Shown here: piece by piece, positions 34,323 to 45,401 of the stretch | How the letters are laid out: each line of letters opens with the position of its first letter | Position numbering within the stretch: the first letter of the stretch is position 1 | From: an uncultured Clostridia bacterium | GTDB lineage: Bacteria; Bacillota; Clostridia; Oscillospirales; CAG-272 | Length of the DNA: 53,658 nucleotides | Reading direction: 5' to 3' | Assembly (NCBI GenBank): GCA_944392615.1 | Contig: CALXXF010000015.1 | Location: 1-53,658, forward strand | Notes under the pieces: generated by a model | Told to the model about the DNA's origin: nothing | The model's database searches: none | The model's input: the letters and a program-made list of their open reading frames with translations, nothing else | Position numbers and translations under genes: made by a program

Positions 34323-35012
34323 ATGGGAACTAAATTATTAGTCATCGACGATGATCCCGCTGTATGTGAGTCATTGGTTCTTCACCTTGAGGGCGAAGGA
34401 TACGAAGTAAAAACCGCCTCCGACGGAGTGGACGGTATGAATTATTTCAAGGTTTACGAGCCTGACCTCGTTTTACTTGACATAATGCTTCCCCGGAAGG
34501 ACGGAAGACAGGTGTGCCGCGAGATACGCGAAAGCTCGTCAAAACCTATAATAATGATATCAGCAAAGGGCGAGACATTTGAAAAGGTATTGTGTCTTGA
34601 ACTCGGAGCTGACGATTTTATGGTGAAACCTCTCGACCTAAGGGAACTCACAGCCCGCATAAAGGCTGTACTCAGAAGGTGCTCCATACGCGAGATGCCG
34701 GACGACAGCGAAGTAGTGAAATTTGAGAATATAGAGATAAGCCGTCAGAAATACGAGCTCAAGCTCAATGGAAAGAGCGTGGACGTGCCTCCTAAGGAGC
34801 TTGATCTGCTGTATTTTCTCGCATCGAATTACAACCGTGTCTTCTCACGCGACCAGCTTCTCGACAAGGTTTGGGGATTCGATTATCTCGGAGACTCAAG
34901 AACAGTTGACGTACATGTAAAAAGATTGCGTGAAAAGCTTGAAGGTGTATCAGACAAGTGGACCCTTAAAACTGTCTGGGGAATCGGGTACAAGTTTGAA
35001 CTTCTTCAGTAA
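34323..35012 (+). CDS. OmpR-family response regulator, orphan
   Basis: This is a 229-residue two-domain regulator. The receiver domain has the acidic pocket D9-D10-D11, phospho-acceptor D53 (LVLLDIMLP), the Ser of IIMISAKGE and the lysine of MVKPLDLREL. The C-terminal winged helix shows LNGKSVDVPPKELDLLYFLA, LLDKVWGFDYLGDSRTVDVH and LKTVWGIGYKFEL. AAGGAGG precedes the ATG. No histidine kinase gene adjoins it, since the neighbours are ychF and groEL, so it is an orphan unless paired with a distant kinase. It is driven by an exact-consensus promoter, so it is probably expressed at high basal level. Target genes are unknown. Confidence 0.93.
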   Translation: MGTKLLVIDDDPAVCESLVLHLEGEGYEVKTASDGVDGMNYFKVYEPDLVLLDIMLPRKDGRQVCREIRESSSKPIIMISAKGETFEKVLCLELGADDFMVKPLDLRELTARIKAVLRRCSIREMPDDSEVVKFENIEISRQKYELKLNGKSVDVPPKELDLLYFLASNYNRVFSRDQLLDKVWGFDYLGDSRTVDVHVKRLREKLEGVSDKWTLKTVWGIGYKFELLQ

Positions 35013-35122
35013 TTCGATTCGATAAGATCCCGATTTGCTGACTGCATTACAGGCAGGCGCAGGTGGCTTGTTCTACTGTTTACGTACGTTCTGTGCGCCT
35101 CACAATAAATATACTTTTTTGA

Positions 35123-35164
35123 AATATGCCGTACGCTCGATGTTCTGACTGCGTGCGGCATATT
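35123..35164 (+). terminator. hairpin after the orphan response regulator
   Basis: AATATGCCGTACGC (35123-35136) pairs with GCGTGCGGCATATT (35151-35164) with one G-U pair and a 14-base loop; GTTTGT follows. It lies 110 bases after the stop codon. The T-tract is poor. Confidence 0.5.
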
Positions 35165-35274
35165 GTTTGTACCAACTTTTTTCATGTAAAGGGATTGTGT
35201 GCAATTAAACCATTATTACCGTAAAAACGCGATCCGTAATTAAATCTAACGTTAGTATATCTTAAACAACTGCA

Positions 35275-35313
35275 AAAAACCGGCATCCGATCAATAATCG
35301 GGTGCCGGTTTTT
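35275..35313. terminator. bidirectional terminator between response regulator and groEL
   Basis: AACCGGCATCCGAT and ATCGGGTGCCGGTT pair (one G-U) around loop CAATA. An A-run precedes the stem and a T-run follows it, so both strands have a T-tract. It lies between the convergent response regulator and groEL genes. The rest of 35013-35370 has no gene. Confidence 0.85.
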
Positions 35314-35370
35314 ACAACACTCATATCCGTGTTTCCGGTGTGACATGCCGTACAAAAATGTATCAGCCTA

Positions 35371-37077
<1,707 letters not shown>

Positions 37078-37104
37078 CTATGATCCTGTTATTCAGGCGA
37101 ATTG

Positions 37105-37425
<321 letters not shown>

Positions 37426-37522
37426 TCAGCTCTGCCGTCATTCTGTCGCGGCGGTAACGCAAAAGAACCCCCGGCGAGAGCGATTTCAACGCATTTCTGC
37501 TCATATTTGATGAACAATATAT

Positions 37523-37550
37523 ATTTTATATCATCTGCATGGTTTATCAA
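37523..37550 (-). promoter_or_regulatory. candidate groES-groEL promoter
   Basis: On the minus strand TTGATA (37545-37550) and TAAAAT (37523-37528) are 16 bases apart, about 130 bases before groES. No TTAGCACTC/GAGTGCTAA (CIRCE) or CtsR-like heptamer was found nearby. The remaining groES-symporter spacer (37551-37808) shows nothing clear. Confidence 0.45.
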
Positions 37551-37808
37551 TGTTTGCTGTGATATATTTACAAAAAATTAACATATCATGTAATTTTTTG
37601 CAATACAGATCTAACTGACTGACCCGACTTCCACCAAAATACGGAATAGATTTCAGGCATACAAAATATTCATTTAACATGCGGGCAAGATTTTTTTCTG
37701 TGCACGGCGCGCCACAGATTTCTCAGGGAGCAATCGGTGTGTGATTTTACCGCAGGCTTTTTTACTCCAGAAAATGCATCTGGATATTTGACAAAAGGCG
37801 GAGATAAG

Positions 37809-39125
37809 ATGTTGTTTTTTATTAACGAATACCTGATATCGCCTGCCCTTGTGGCATTTCTGACCGCATCGGGGTGTATACTGTATGCAAAACTCAAATT
37901 CTTTCCCGTGACAAAATCCGGGCTGATAATACGCAGCCTTCTTAAAAAAGAGAAATCGGATACAGGAGTATCCCCATACAAAGCCCTCGCGGTTGCGCTT
38001 GCCGGGACGCTCGGCGTTGGAAATATTGCTGGGGTGGCGCTGGCGATTTCGGCGGCAGGAGCCGGCGCTCTTTTCTGGATGTGGGTGAGCGCGCTGTTTG
38101 CAATGATAATAAAATATGCAGAAACAGTCGTTGCCGTCCGCAACAGGACTTTGATTAACGGGAGACTATGCGGCGGGGCAATGTACTTCATGAGAAGTAA
38201 ATTTGCTGCCGCTTTGTTTGCAGTTTTCTGCATCATTTGCTCCTTCACTGTAGGAAGTGCTATACAGACAAATACTGTCGCCGAATCGGCACTTATTGCA
38301 TTTGAAATTCCGAGATATGTAAGCGGGATCGTATTTGCACTTTGTATTTTCATAATAATACGGCGCGGGTTTTCCGGTATCGGTTCATTTTGCTCTGTGA
38401 TAATCCCCCTGCTTACCGCAGGATACATGTGCATTACTCTTTACATAATTATTGTGAACAGATGCGAGCTTCCGGGGGTGTTTTCACAAATTTTCCGGGA
38501 GGCATTCGGAATAAAACAGGCAGGAGCCGGCGTGAGCGGATTTCTTCTTGCACGCGCCGTAAAAACAGGTTTTACGCGCGGACTCATAACCAATGAAGCT
38601 GGATGTGGAACCTCACCCATCGCTCACTCGGAATCAGAGATAAGTGACCCTGTGCGTCAGGGATTTCTCGGTATAGCAGAGGTGTTCATAGACACAATAG
38701 TACTGTGCACCCTGACAGGACTAACGGTTCTTACTACAATGTCGTGCACTCCTGAGCTCTACGGTATGGAATTTGTGCGTTCAGCCTTTTCACGCTTCAT
38801 CGGACCAGGCTCTGATCTGATACTATGCACCGCAATGTTTCTCTTTGCTCTTTCGTCCGTGGTAAGCTGGTCGCACTACGGTTCTTCTGCACTGTACAGC
38901 ATTTTCAAAGACAAGGCGCCACTTGGGATATACCGGATACTTCTTGCAGTCTGTGCTTTTGCCGGATGCCTCGGCAGAGCAGACACCGTGTGGCGCTTTG
39001 CTGACATCACCTGCGCCGCAATGACGTTTATAAACACTTCAGGAGTGATGTTCCGCATCGGAGAACTGAAAAGGCAGACTGCGCTTTTTTTCGATGACGC
39101 GGTGCAGCACGGTTCTTTCCGTTGA
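37809..39125 (+). CDS. sodium:amino-acid symporter, AGCS family (alanine/glycine type)
   Basis: This is a 438-residue polytopic inner-membrane symporter. About ten hydrophobic segments are visible. Family motifs include LAGTLGVGNIAGVALAI, KYAETVVAVRNR, GFTRGLITNEAGCGTSPIAH and SSVVSWSHYGSSAL. They match the AGCS (alanine or glycine:cation symporter) signature, with GNIAGV and NEAG as sodium/substrate-loop residues. I start at the ATG at 37809 behind GGAG, which places the first helix at the N-terminus; the 24-codon upstream extension is polar and unconserved. The substrate (alanine, glycine, or glutamine) cannot be decided. It stands alone and converges with phoR. Confidence 0.92.
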   Translation: MLFFINEYLISPALVAFLTASGCILYAKLKFFPVTKSGLIIRSLLKKEKSDTGVSPYKALAVALAGTLGVGNIAGVALAISAAGAGALFWMWVSALFAMIIKYAETVVAVRNRTLINGRLCGGAMYFMRSKFAAALFAVFCIICSFTVGSAIQTNTVAESALIAFEIPRYVSGIVFALCIFIIIRRGFSGIGSFCSVIIPLLTAGYMCITLYIIIVNRCELPGVFSQIFREAFGIKQAGAGVSGFLLARAVKTGFTRGLITNEAGCGTSPIAHSESEISDPVRQGFLGIAEVFIDTIVLCTLTGLTVLTTMSCTPELYGMEFVRSAFSRFIGPGSDLILCTAMFLFALSSVVSWSHYGSSALYSIFKDKAPLGIYRILLAVCAFAGCLGRADTVWRFADITCAAMTFINTSGVMFRIGELKRQTALFFDDAVQHGSFR

Positions 39126-39198
39126 TATCAAAACAAAAGGCCTGAACACGACACAGGGCAGCGGGAAGGCGGCCTCTTGCGTACCAATGCCCGCGCGT

Positions 39199-39261
39199 CC
39201 GGACCCGATGTCTGTACGTCCGAACTTGATGTCTGTATATCCGGACCCGATGTCTGTACGT
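39199..39261. repeat. three tandem 21-bp repeats after the AGCS symporter gene
   Basis: Copies at 39199-39219, 39220-39240 and 39241-39261 share CCGRAC, TGATGTCTGTA cores. Copies 1 and 3 are identical and copy 2 differs at a few positions. A degenerate start of a fourth copy (CCGAAAAATCCGG) follows. Because 21 is a multiple of three, all frames give short repeated peptides (YRHRVR on the minus strand), which are not genes. Confidence 0.9.
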
Positions 39262-39341
39262 CCGAAAAATCCGGGAATAATAATACAAAAACACAGTTTT
39301 ACAGAACAAACGGCGTACAGTGACCGGCGCCAAACACAGAC

Positions 39342-39373
39342 AAACACGCCCTGCCAATAAGCGGGGCGTGTTT
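39342..39373. terminator. terminator between symporter and phoR genes
   Basis: AAACACGCCC (39342-39351) and GGGCGTGTTT (39364-39373) form a 10-bp stem ending in a T-rich stretch, TTTTATTGTATC, on the plus strand. The minus side is also T-rich. It separates two convergent genes. The remainder of 39126-39569 is the repeat described separately and AT-rich sequence. Confidence 0.7.
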
Positions 39374-39569
39374 TATTGTATCTTCAGTTTATACACTTTT
39401 ACGCATTTAACACTTTTTTGAATTTTCGCCGGATAATTCAGGACAAGGAATTTCATTCTTGGGATTTTGTGAATCAATCTTCCTGCCATGACACCGATAA
39501 ATCTCCCATGAAGAAAAATGCCGTAAAAACACCCTTTTTTAATAGAAGTTATTTCCAGCTCATCCCATC

Positions 39570-41228
39570 TCAGTCAAAGACGATGGTTATGTCGGTACCC
39601 TTTCCGGGCTCGCTCTGCATGGAAAGCCGCGCGCCGTGCAAAAGTACGCCGTGCTTGACTATGGAAAGTCCGAGTCCTGTTCCTCCCCGCTCTTTTGAGC
39701 GGCTCTTGTCTACTCTATAAAATCTCTCAAACACACGCTCCTGATGCTCCGGAGCAATGCCTATCCCATCGTCCTTTACTTCAAGCACCGTTTTGTCGCC
39801 AACTTTTCTTACCGACACATCGGCATGCCCTCCGCGATTGTTATAACTTATCGCATTGTCGCAGACATTGAAGATCATTTCGTGCAGCGTGCCGGGTATT
39901 CCTTTTATTTCGGCTTTTTCCCCTTCAAGCCTCAAAGACACTCCCGCCTTTTCTGCCTTTTGTGAAAGCTCTTTGACAACATCCGAGGCAATCTTGTATA
40001 TATCCACCTGACGGAATTCCTCTGTGAGCTCCGCCTCGTCAAGTTTGGATAGTCTTATTATATCCTCGATGAGCTTAAGCAGACGGGATGCCTCCGAGTG
40101 TATTTTATCGGCAAATCCGGCAATATCCTGGGGCTTTGCCACTCCGTCACGTATGATTTCGGCACAGCCCATAACTGTAGTGAGAGGAGTCTTGAGCTCA
40201 TGCGACACATTGGCGGAAAAATCCCTGCGCATCTGTTCCGAAAGTTCTTTGTCGGTTATATCCCTTCCCATCAGAACAGCAGCATATTTGTCGCTGTCGA
40301 CTACACATGTCGCAGTGAGACGGTATATCCTTCCGTTTTTCTCCCACCTGAGTTCTCCGTTTTTTCCTTCAAAGGCGTCCTCGACAAGTTCAAGATATCC
40401 TTCGTCACGGCTCAGCTCAAGGTGATTCCTTATGGACGGTCGGAAATTCATAAACATTCGCCTTGCGCTTTTGTTGATCGTAAGGACCCGCTTGTCAGAG
40501 CCGAATATTACAAGAGCGTCACTCATGGCTGAGGTTATACGGTCAAATTCGTCACGCTCCTGTCTCAGCTCCTCCATCTGAGCTTCTATGCGGCGATTCA
40601 TACCGTCCATGCTCATAAGAAGGGGTGAAAGCTCGTCATACGGGACATATTCGAGAGGCTTTTCAGGGTTTATCTTGTTTATTGGAGCAACCACGCGTCT
40701 TGTTATTGCTCCTGCAGCCAGAAGCGAAGCAGCCACCATAAGTATGAGCACTGCCGCAATCGTTATCCTGATATCGCTGAGCACGCCTCCTATGCTGTGC
40801 ATTGTAGCCGCTACACGCAGGACGTATCCGTCGTCAAGAAGAAGTGCATAGTAATATGTTTTTTCCCCCAGGGTATCCGAATCGCGGGTAGCGGAACCCG
40901 TCCCTGTCTTGAGCGCCTGCGACACCTCAGGTCTGGAAAGGTGATTTTCAAGCGTTCCGGCAGGCTCAAAGCTGTCGAAGAGAACAGTGCCGTCGTCACT
41001 TATAAGCGTAAGTCTGTTGCGACTGGTCCTGCCTGCTTCCAAAAGATACTCTTCATCGGAATCCTCTGAAATCGCAAGTGCGTATTTTATATACTCTGCC
41101 TCGGTTGCAATCTCGCTCTTTCTCTCGTCTATAAATTCATTATACATCGAGAGAAGCAGCGCGGCTGCTGTAACGAGCAGCAAAAGCAGCGAAAGTATGG
41201 ATATACTAAGAAAAATTCTCTTTTTCAT
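39570..41228 (-). CDS. phoR: phosphate sensor histidine kinase PhoR-like
   Basis: This is a 552-residue membrane sensor kinase. Two membrane helices (about 6-28 and 155-180) bracket an extracytoplasmic domain of about 125 residues. A short HAMP-like linker (AITRRVVAPINKI) and a PAS domain (about 225-320) follow, then HisKA with H343 in SANVSHELKTPLTTV, and the HATPase with NAISYNN, DDGIGIAPEHQ and GGTGLGLSIVKHG. Its start overlaps the phoP stop by four bases. It lies in the same strand block as pstSCAB-phoU, which supports a phosphate-starvation role; PhoU and the Pst transporter are expected to signal sufficiency to it. Confidence 0.9.
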   Translation of the reverse strand: MKKRIFLSISILSLLLLLVTAAALLLSMYNEFIDERKSEIATEAEYIKYALAISEDSDEEYLLEAGRTSRNRLTLISDDGTVLFDSFEPAGTLENHLSRPEVSQALKTGTGSATRDSDTLGEKTYYYALLLDDGYVLRVAATMHSIGGVLSDIRITIAAVLILMVAASLLAAGAITRRVVAPINKINPEKPLEYVPYDELSPLLMSMDGMNRRIEAQMEELRQERDEFDRITSAMSDALVIFGSDKRVLTINKSARRMFMNFRPSIRNHLELSRDEGYLELVEDAFEGKNGELRWEKNGRIYRLTATCVVDSDKYAAVLMGRDITDKELSEQMRRDFSANVSHELKTPLTTVMGCAEIIRDGVAKPQDIAGFADKIHSEASRLLKLIEDIIRLSKLDEAELTEEFRQVDIYKIASDVVKELSQKAEKAGVSLRLEGEKAEIKGIPGTLHEMIFNVCDNAISYNNRGGHADVSVRKVGDKTVLEVKDDGIGIAPEHQERVFERFYRVDKSRSKERGGTGLGLSIVKHGVLLHGARLSMQSEPGKGTDITIVFD

Positions 41229-41917
41229 TCAACATTCCTCACAACGTATCCCACGCCTCTTACTGTCTCGATAATGTTCTTGCACTGACCTATCTTGTTG
41301 CGCAATGAATTCACGTGTACGTCGACTGTACGCGTCTCTCCGTCAAAATCATATCCCCAAATTTTTTCGAGCAAAACATCGCGTGTGAGCACCACACCGG
41401 GGTTCTTTAATAAGAGAAGCAGAAGCGAAAACTCCTTCAGAGTGAGCTCAATCGGCGTACCGTCAACAGAAACCGAATGTGCCTTTTCATCAACGACGAG
41501 GGCTCCGCAGCGGTATACGCTTTTTTCTTTTTTAAGGCTGCCGCTTCCCGATGCCCTGAGACGTGCACGGATGCGTGAAACAAGTTCCATTATGCCGAAC
41601 GGCTTCGTTATATAATCATCTGCGCCACTGTCAAGCCCTATCACCTTGTCGTACTCGGTGCTCTTGGCAGTAAGCATTATAACAGGTATTGAACTGTAAA
41701 GACTGCTCGACTTGAGTTTTTTGAGTATCTCTATACCATCCTCATCCGGAAGCATTATATCGAGCAGTATAAGCTCCGGGAGCTTTTCGGAAAGCGCTGT
41801 ATAAAGCTCCTGAGCATCTGAGAATCCCGCCGCTTCAAAGCCCATATTATTCAGTGTATATACCACAAGCTCTCTTATTCCGCTGTCATCCTCAACACAA
41901 TACAGCACAGCTTTCAC
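41225..41917 (-). CDS. phoP: phosphate regulon response regulator PhoP/PhoB-like
   Basis: This 230-residue OmpR-family regulator is partner to the downstream PhoR. The receiver has acidic residues E9-D10-D11, phospho-acceptor D53 (ILLDIMLPDEDG) and KPFGIMELVSRI. The winged helix shows IELTLKEFSLLLLLLKNPG, LLEKIWGYDFDGETRTVDVH and VRGVGYVV. I choose a GTG start at 41917, behind GGGAGGG; a GTG eight codons upstream (41941) lacks a ribosome binding site. The same ten bases GTGAAAGCTG appear at both starts. It presumably binds the TTTACA repeats upstream of pstS. Confidence 0.92.
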   Translation of the reverse strand: MKAVLYCVEDDSGIRELVVYTLNNMGFEAAGFSDAQELYTALSEKLPELILLDIMLPDEDGIEILKKLKSSSLYSSIPVIMLTAKSTEYDKVIGLDSGADDYITKPFGIMELVSRIRARLRASGSGSLKKEKSVYRCGALVVDEKAHSVSVDGTPIELTLKEFSLLLLLLKNPGVVLTRDVLLEKIWGYDFDGETRTVDVHVNSLRNKIGQCKNIIETVRGVGYVVRNVE

Positions 41918-41980
41918 CTGCCCTCCCTGCGCAGCTTTCACCGGAACCGGGACTACGGCGAGCTGCTTTTTTTATTGATC

Positions 41981-42052
41981 AAAGGCGCGTGTCAAGCGCC
42001 TTTACGCAATTTGTTTCAAGTTTTTTCAAGTACATTTTTAAGTTTTTTCAAG
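41981..42052 (-). promoter_or_regulatory. phoPR control region: dyad with TTGACA in loop, upstream CTTGAAA repeats
   Basis: On the minus strand AAAGGCGC-TTGACAC-GCGCCTTT is a perfect 8-bp dyad whose loop is a -35-like TTGACA; no good -10 is visible at 17 bases. Upstream lie four CTTGAAA-like elements with plus-strand ends at 42020, 42030, 42042 and 42052, i.e. 10, 12 and 10 bases apart. This gap separates phoU (ends 42203) from phoP. Hairpin, operator and promoter readings are all possible. Confidence 0.4.
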
Positions 42053-42202
42053 TTTGTTTTCAGTACAAACCGAAGCCTTAGGTTCAGCTCGCCGGCAAGG
42101 CTGCTTCACTGCGGTCGTATCCCGGAAACATTCCCGGAACAGACGGAGTAAATGTTTGTTTTTTTCCGGATAGACCTCTGCTTTCCGGCAAGCCCGCCTT
42201 GT

Positions 42203-42844
42203 TCAGTCGTCGTGACTTCCTGTTATAGCAAAAACGACCCACTCGGCAATGTTCACTGCGTGGTCCCCGATTCTTTCAAGATACTTTGCAATCATGAGAA
42301 TATCAAGTACTTCCTCGCCTTTTCCCGGATCGCGCGCAATAAGCTCTATCAGCTGCTTTTTTATTTTGACAAAATATGCGTCTACCCTGTCGTCGTCATC
42401 CATTACCTTATGTGCAACAAAGACGTCCCTTTTTACAAAGGCGTCTATGCTCTCGGTCACCATTCTTATTGCTGCTTCAGCCATTTCTGAAATGTTGCTT
42501 CCGTTATATATATCGGCGCTGTCAACATACTCGATAAGACCGGCTATGTCCACAGCCTGATCGCCGATACGTTCCATATCGGTTATCATTTTCAAAGCAG
42601 ACGATATAAGACGCAAATCCCTCGCCACCGGCTGCTGCTGAAGGAGAAGACGCATACAAAGTGACTCTATTTCCCGCTCCTTGCGGTCGATATCCTTTTC
42701 CTTGCCCACGGCGACGCTTGCAAGAGACGGATCAGAATTGAGCAGCGCCTTGACCGAGGCGGCTATAGCGCTTTCGCACAAAGCGCCCATTGTTATCAGC
42801 TCGTCGTTGAGCTGGTCGAGCTGTCTGTCAAAATTATTTCTCAT
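42203..42844 (-). CDS. phoU: phosphate signalling protein PhoU
   Basis: This 213-residue all-helical cytoplasmic regulator consists of two repeated three-helix bundles. It couples Pst transport to PhoR. Each repeat ends in the metal-binding E/DxxxD motif: ERIGDQAVDIAG (about 92-103) and ERIGDHAVNIAEW (about 194-206). Its start lies two bases after the pstB stop, and the Shine-Dalgarno GGAGG is within the pstB end. Confidence 0.96.
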   Translation of the reverse strand: MRNNFDRQLDQLNDELITMGALCESAIAASVKALLNSDPSLASVAVGKEKDIDRKEREIESLCMRLLLQQQPVARDLRLISSALKMITDMERIGDQAVDIAGLIEYVDSADIYNGSNISEMAEAAIRMVTESIDAFVKRDVFVAHKVMDDDDRVDAYFVKIKKQLIELIARDPGKGEEVLDILMIAKYLERIGDHAVNIAEWVVFAITGSHDD

Positions 42845-42846
42845 TC

Positions 42847-43620
42847 TCAGCCGAACCTCCCTGTGATATAGTCCTCCGTGCGTTTGTCGTCAGGATTTGA
42901 GAACATGGACTCCGTATCATTGAATTCCACTACCTCACCGAGCAGAAAAAATGCCGTTTTATCGGAAATACGAGCCGCCTGCTGCATATTATGAGTCACT
43001 ATGACAACAGTATAGCATTTTTTGAGCTCAATTACAAGGTCCTCTATTTTGCTGGTGGATATAGGGTCAAGAGCGCTTGTAGGTTCATCCATTAACAATA
43101 CGTCCGGTCCAACTGCCAGGGCTCTCGCTATGCAAAGTCTTTGCTGCTGTCCCCCGGAAAGTCCGAGAGCGGATTTTTTTAGGCGATCCTTCACTTCGTC
43201 GAATATTGCGGCAGACCTGAGCGACTTTTCCACAATTTCGTCAAGTTCTCCGCGATTTCTCACACCGTGTGTTCTCGGTCCGTACGCTATATTGTCATAT
43301 ATGGACATCGGAAACGGATTAGGCTTCTGAAAAACCATTCCTACCCTTTTTCTCAGCAGATTTATATCTGTTTTTCTGTCGTATATGTCCTGACCGTCGA
43401 GGAGTATGCTTCCCTCTATTTTACACCCTTCAACAAGGTCATTCATCCTGTTGAGAGTTTTCAGAAGGGTCGATTTACCGCATCCTGACGGTCCTATAAA
43501 CGATGTTATCTCATTTTCCGGAATACCCAGATTAACATTCTTGAGCGCCTTGAAGCTGCCGTAGTACAAATCGAGATTTTGTATATCAAACTTGATTGTT
43601 TCAGCTGACCCGGTCATCAT
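42847..43620 (-). CDS. pstB: phosphate ABC transporter ATP-binding protein PstB
   Basis: This 257-residue ABC ATPase of the high-affinity phosphate importer shows Walker [15 protein letters not shown], signature [16 protein letters not shown], Walker [14 protein letters not shown] and switch His in VIVTHNM. It overlaps the pstA stop by four bases (ATGA) and precedes phoU by two. Confidence 0.98.
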   Translation of the reverse strand: MMTGSAETIKFDIQNLDLYYGSFKALKNVNLGIPENEITSFIGPSGCGKSTLLKTLNRMNDLVEGCKIEGSILLDGQDIYDRKTDINLLRKRVGMVFQKPNPFPMSIYDNIAYGPRTHGVRNRGELDEIVEKSLRSAAIFDEVKDRLKKSALGLSGGQQQRLCIARALAVGPDVLLMDEPTSALDPISTSKIEDLVIELKKCYTVVIVTHNMQQAARISDKTAFFLLGEVVEFNDTESMFSNPDDKRTEDYITGRFG

Positions 43621-44489
43621 ATATGTCCCTTCATCATTTTTTTTGCAATAAAAGCAGATAACGCGTTAAGTCCTACAACTATCACAAGCAGTATCACAGC
43701 GGTGGCGTATGCCTTGTCTGTATTTAAGCCTTCACTCCACAAAGCATACATGTGAATCGAAAGAGTCCTTCCGCTCTGCATCACGCTGTCCGGAACCTGT
43801 GCCACCGTTCCGGCAGTAAATACGAGCGCCGCTGTCTCGCCAACTATCCTTCCGGTAGCAAGAACTATACCTGCAAGTATTCCCGGAACCGCCGAGGGAA
43901 GAATGACCTTGAACACCGTACGAACCTTTCCCGCACCCACTGCAAAACTGCCCTCCCTGTAGGAATCCGGTATTGACTTGAGCGCTTCCTCAGTAGTCCT
44001 TATGATCACAGGAAGTATCATTATGGAAAGGGTTATAGCGCCGGCAAGCATGCTGAATCCCCATCCGAGAGCAACGCTGAAGACAAGGTATCCGAAAAGT
44101 CCGTATATTATGGATGGTATACCTGAAAGGGTTTCGGTCATGGAACGTATCAAGCCTATGAGCCTGCTGCCGCGTTTTGAATATTCAACGAGAAAAATCG
44201 CTGAAAAAACACCAAGCGGAACGGCAATAAGAAGTGACATAAAGGTCATGGTAACCGTATTGATCAGCGCGGGCAGAAGCGAACAGTTTTCGCTTGTATA
44301 CTCAAATGCAAACAAATCCGGGGTAATATTCGGTATACCGCGTATCAGAACGTAAACCACTATAAAGCCAAGCGCGAGCACAGAAAGTGTTATTGCAGTG
44401 AATACGACCGCGCGTATAAAAACCGCCTGTCTTCTGAGGCGCCTTATACTTCGAAGCTCCGCATTGTTTTCATTGCCTGTCCTGTTCAT
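43617..44489 (-). CDS. pstA: phosphate ABC transporter permease PstA
   Basis: This is a 290-residue inner-membrane permease with about six helices. The EAA loop ([20 protein letters not shown]) and [16 protein letters not shown] are standard for PstA. A long polar N-terminus of about 28 residues precedes the first helix. Both its ends overlap neighbouring genes by four bases, pstC before and pstB after. Confidence 0.96.
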   Translation of the reverse strand: MNRTGNENNAELRSIRRLRRQAVFIRAVVFTAITLSVLALGFIVVYVLIRGIPNITPDLFAFEYTSENCSLLPALINTVTMTFMSLLIAVPLGVFSAIFLVEYSKRGSRLIGLIRSMTETLSGIPSIIYGLFGYLVFSVALGWGFSMLAGAITLSIMILPVIIRTTEEALKSIPDSYREGSFAVGAGKVRTVFKVILPSAVPGILAGIVLATGRIVGETAALVFTAGTVAQVPDSVMQSGRTLSIHMYALWSEGLNTDKAYATAVILLVIVVGLNALSAFIAKKMMKGHI

Positions 44490-45343
44490 TTTCCAGCGCC
44501 TCCCTTTCTTTTGATCAAAGATACAAGAAGATTTATCGCCATTATGAAAACGAACAGCACAACTCCGGTAGCGACCAAAGCTCCCCTGTGCAGATCTGTG
44601 GCGTAACCCATCTCTATCATTATGTTGGCAGTCATTGTACGAAGACCGTCAAGCAGTCCTGACGGCATTATCGGCTGGTTGCCCTCCACCATGACTATCG
44701 CCATGGTTTCGCCTATTGCCCTGCCCACCCCAAGGACCACTCCCGCCGTTATTCCCGACTTCGCTGCCGGTACGACAGAGAAAAAAACGCTTCTTTCGTG
44801 CGTTGCTCCAAGTGCGAGAGAGCCTTCATAATACGACTGTGGAACTGCGCGTATTGCCGATTCAGACACCCCTGTTATGGTGGGAAGTATCATTATGCCG
44901 AGTATAAGGCTTGCCGCAAGCATAGAAGAGCCGCTGACGCCGAAAATGTTCCTGATTGCAGGAACTATCACGTTCAGCCCGAAGAATCCGTAAACTATGG
45001 AAGGTATGCCTGCGAGAAGGTCAACACACGGTTTGAGTATCCTGTAAAGCCACTTCGGGCAAAAGCAGACAAGGAACACAGCGGAGAGTATTCCGGTCGG
45101 GACCCCTATCAGAATCGCGCCTGCGGTGACATATATGCTTGCCAATATCATCGGCAATATTCCGTAAACACCCGAAGAAGGGCTCCAGGATTTTCCCGAC
45201 AGAAAATCCCACAGCCCTATCTCCCTCATTGCGGGCAGTCCGTTTGCAAAGAGAAAGACACATATAAGCGCGACGGCAAATACAGAGAAACAAGCGCATA
45301 CGCAGAACACGCCTTTCATGAATACTTCCTTTACCTTAGCCAT
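44486..45343 (-). CDS. pstC: phosphate ABC transporter permease PstC
   Basis: This 285-residue partner permease of PstA has about six helices. Its EAA loop is AVPQSYYEGSLALGATHERS, followed by GRAIGETMAIVMVEGN and the usual SWSPSSGVYGILPMILASIY near the N-terminus. AAAGGG precedes the ATG. It lies 58 bases downstream of pstS and overlaps pstA by four bases. Confidence 0.96.
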   Translation of the reverse strand: MAKVKEVFMKGVFCVCACFSVFAVALICVFLFANGLPAMREIGLWDFLSGKSWSPSSGVYGILPMILASIYVTAGAILIGVPTGILSAVFLVCFCPKWLYRILKPCVDLLAGIPSIVYGFFGLNVIVPAIRNIFGVSGSSMLAASLILGIMILPTITGVSESAIRAVPQSYYEGSLALGATHERSVFFSVVPAAKSGITAGVVLGVGRAIGETMAIVMVEGNQPIMPSGLLDGLRTMTANIMIEMGYATDLHRGALVATGVVLFVFIMAINLLVSLIKRKGGAGK

Positions 45344-45401
45344 AATGTCCCTTTCCCTTCGTAAATCGACCTTGTTTTCATATGGTATAAGAAGCGGCTC
45401 C

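Noticed and set aside
37670..38434. 254-codon minus-strand frame opposite the AGCS symporter
   Set aside because: Antisense shadow of a membrane-protein gene whose motifs are clear in the plus direction.
39028..39357. Minus-strand frames with repeated YRHRVR peptides
   Set aside because: They are translations of the 21-bp tandem repeat and antisense to the symporter end.
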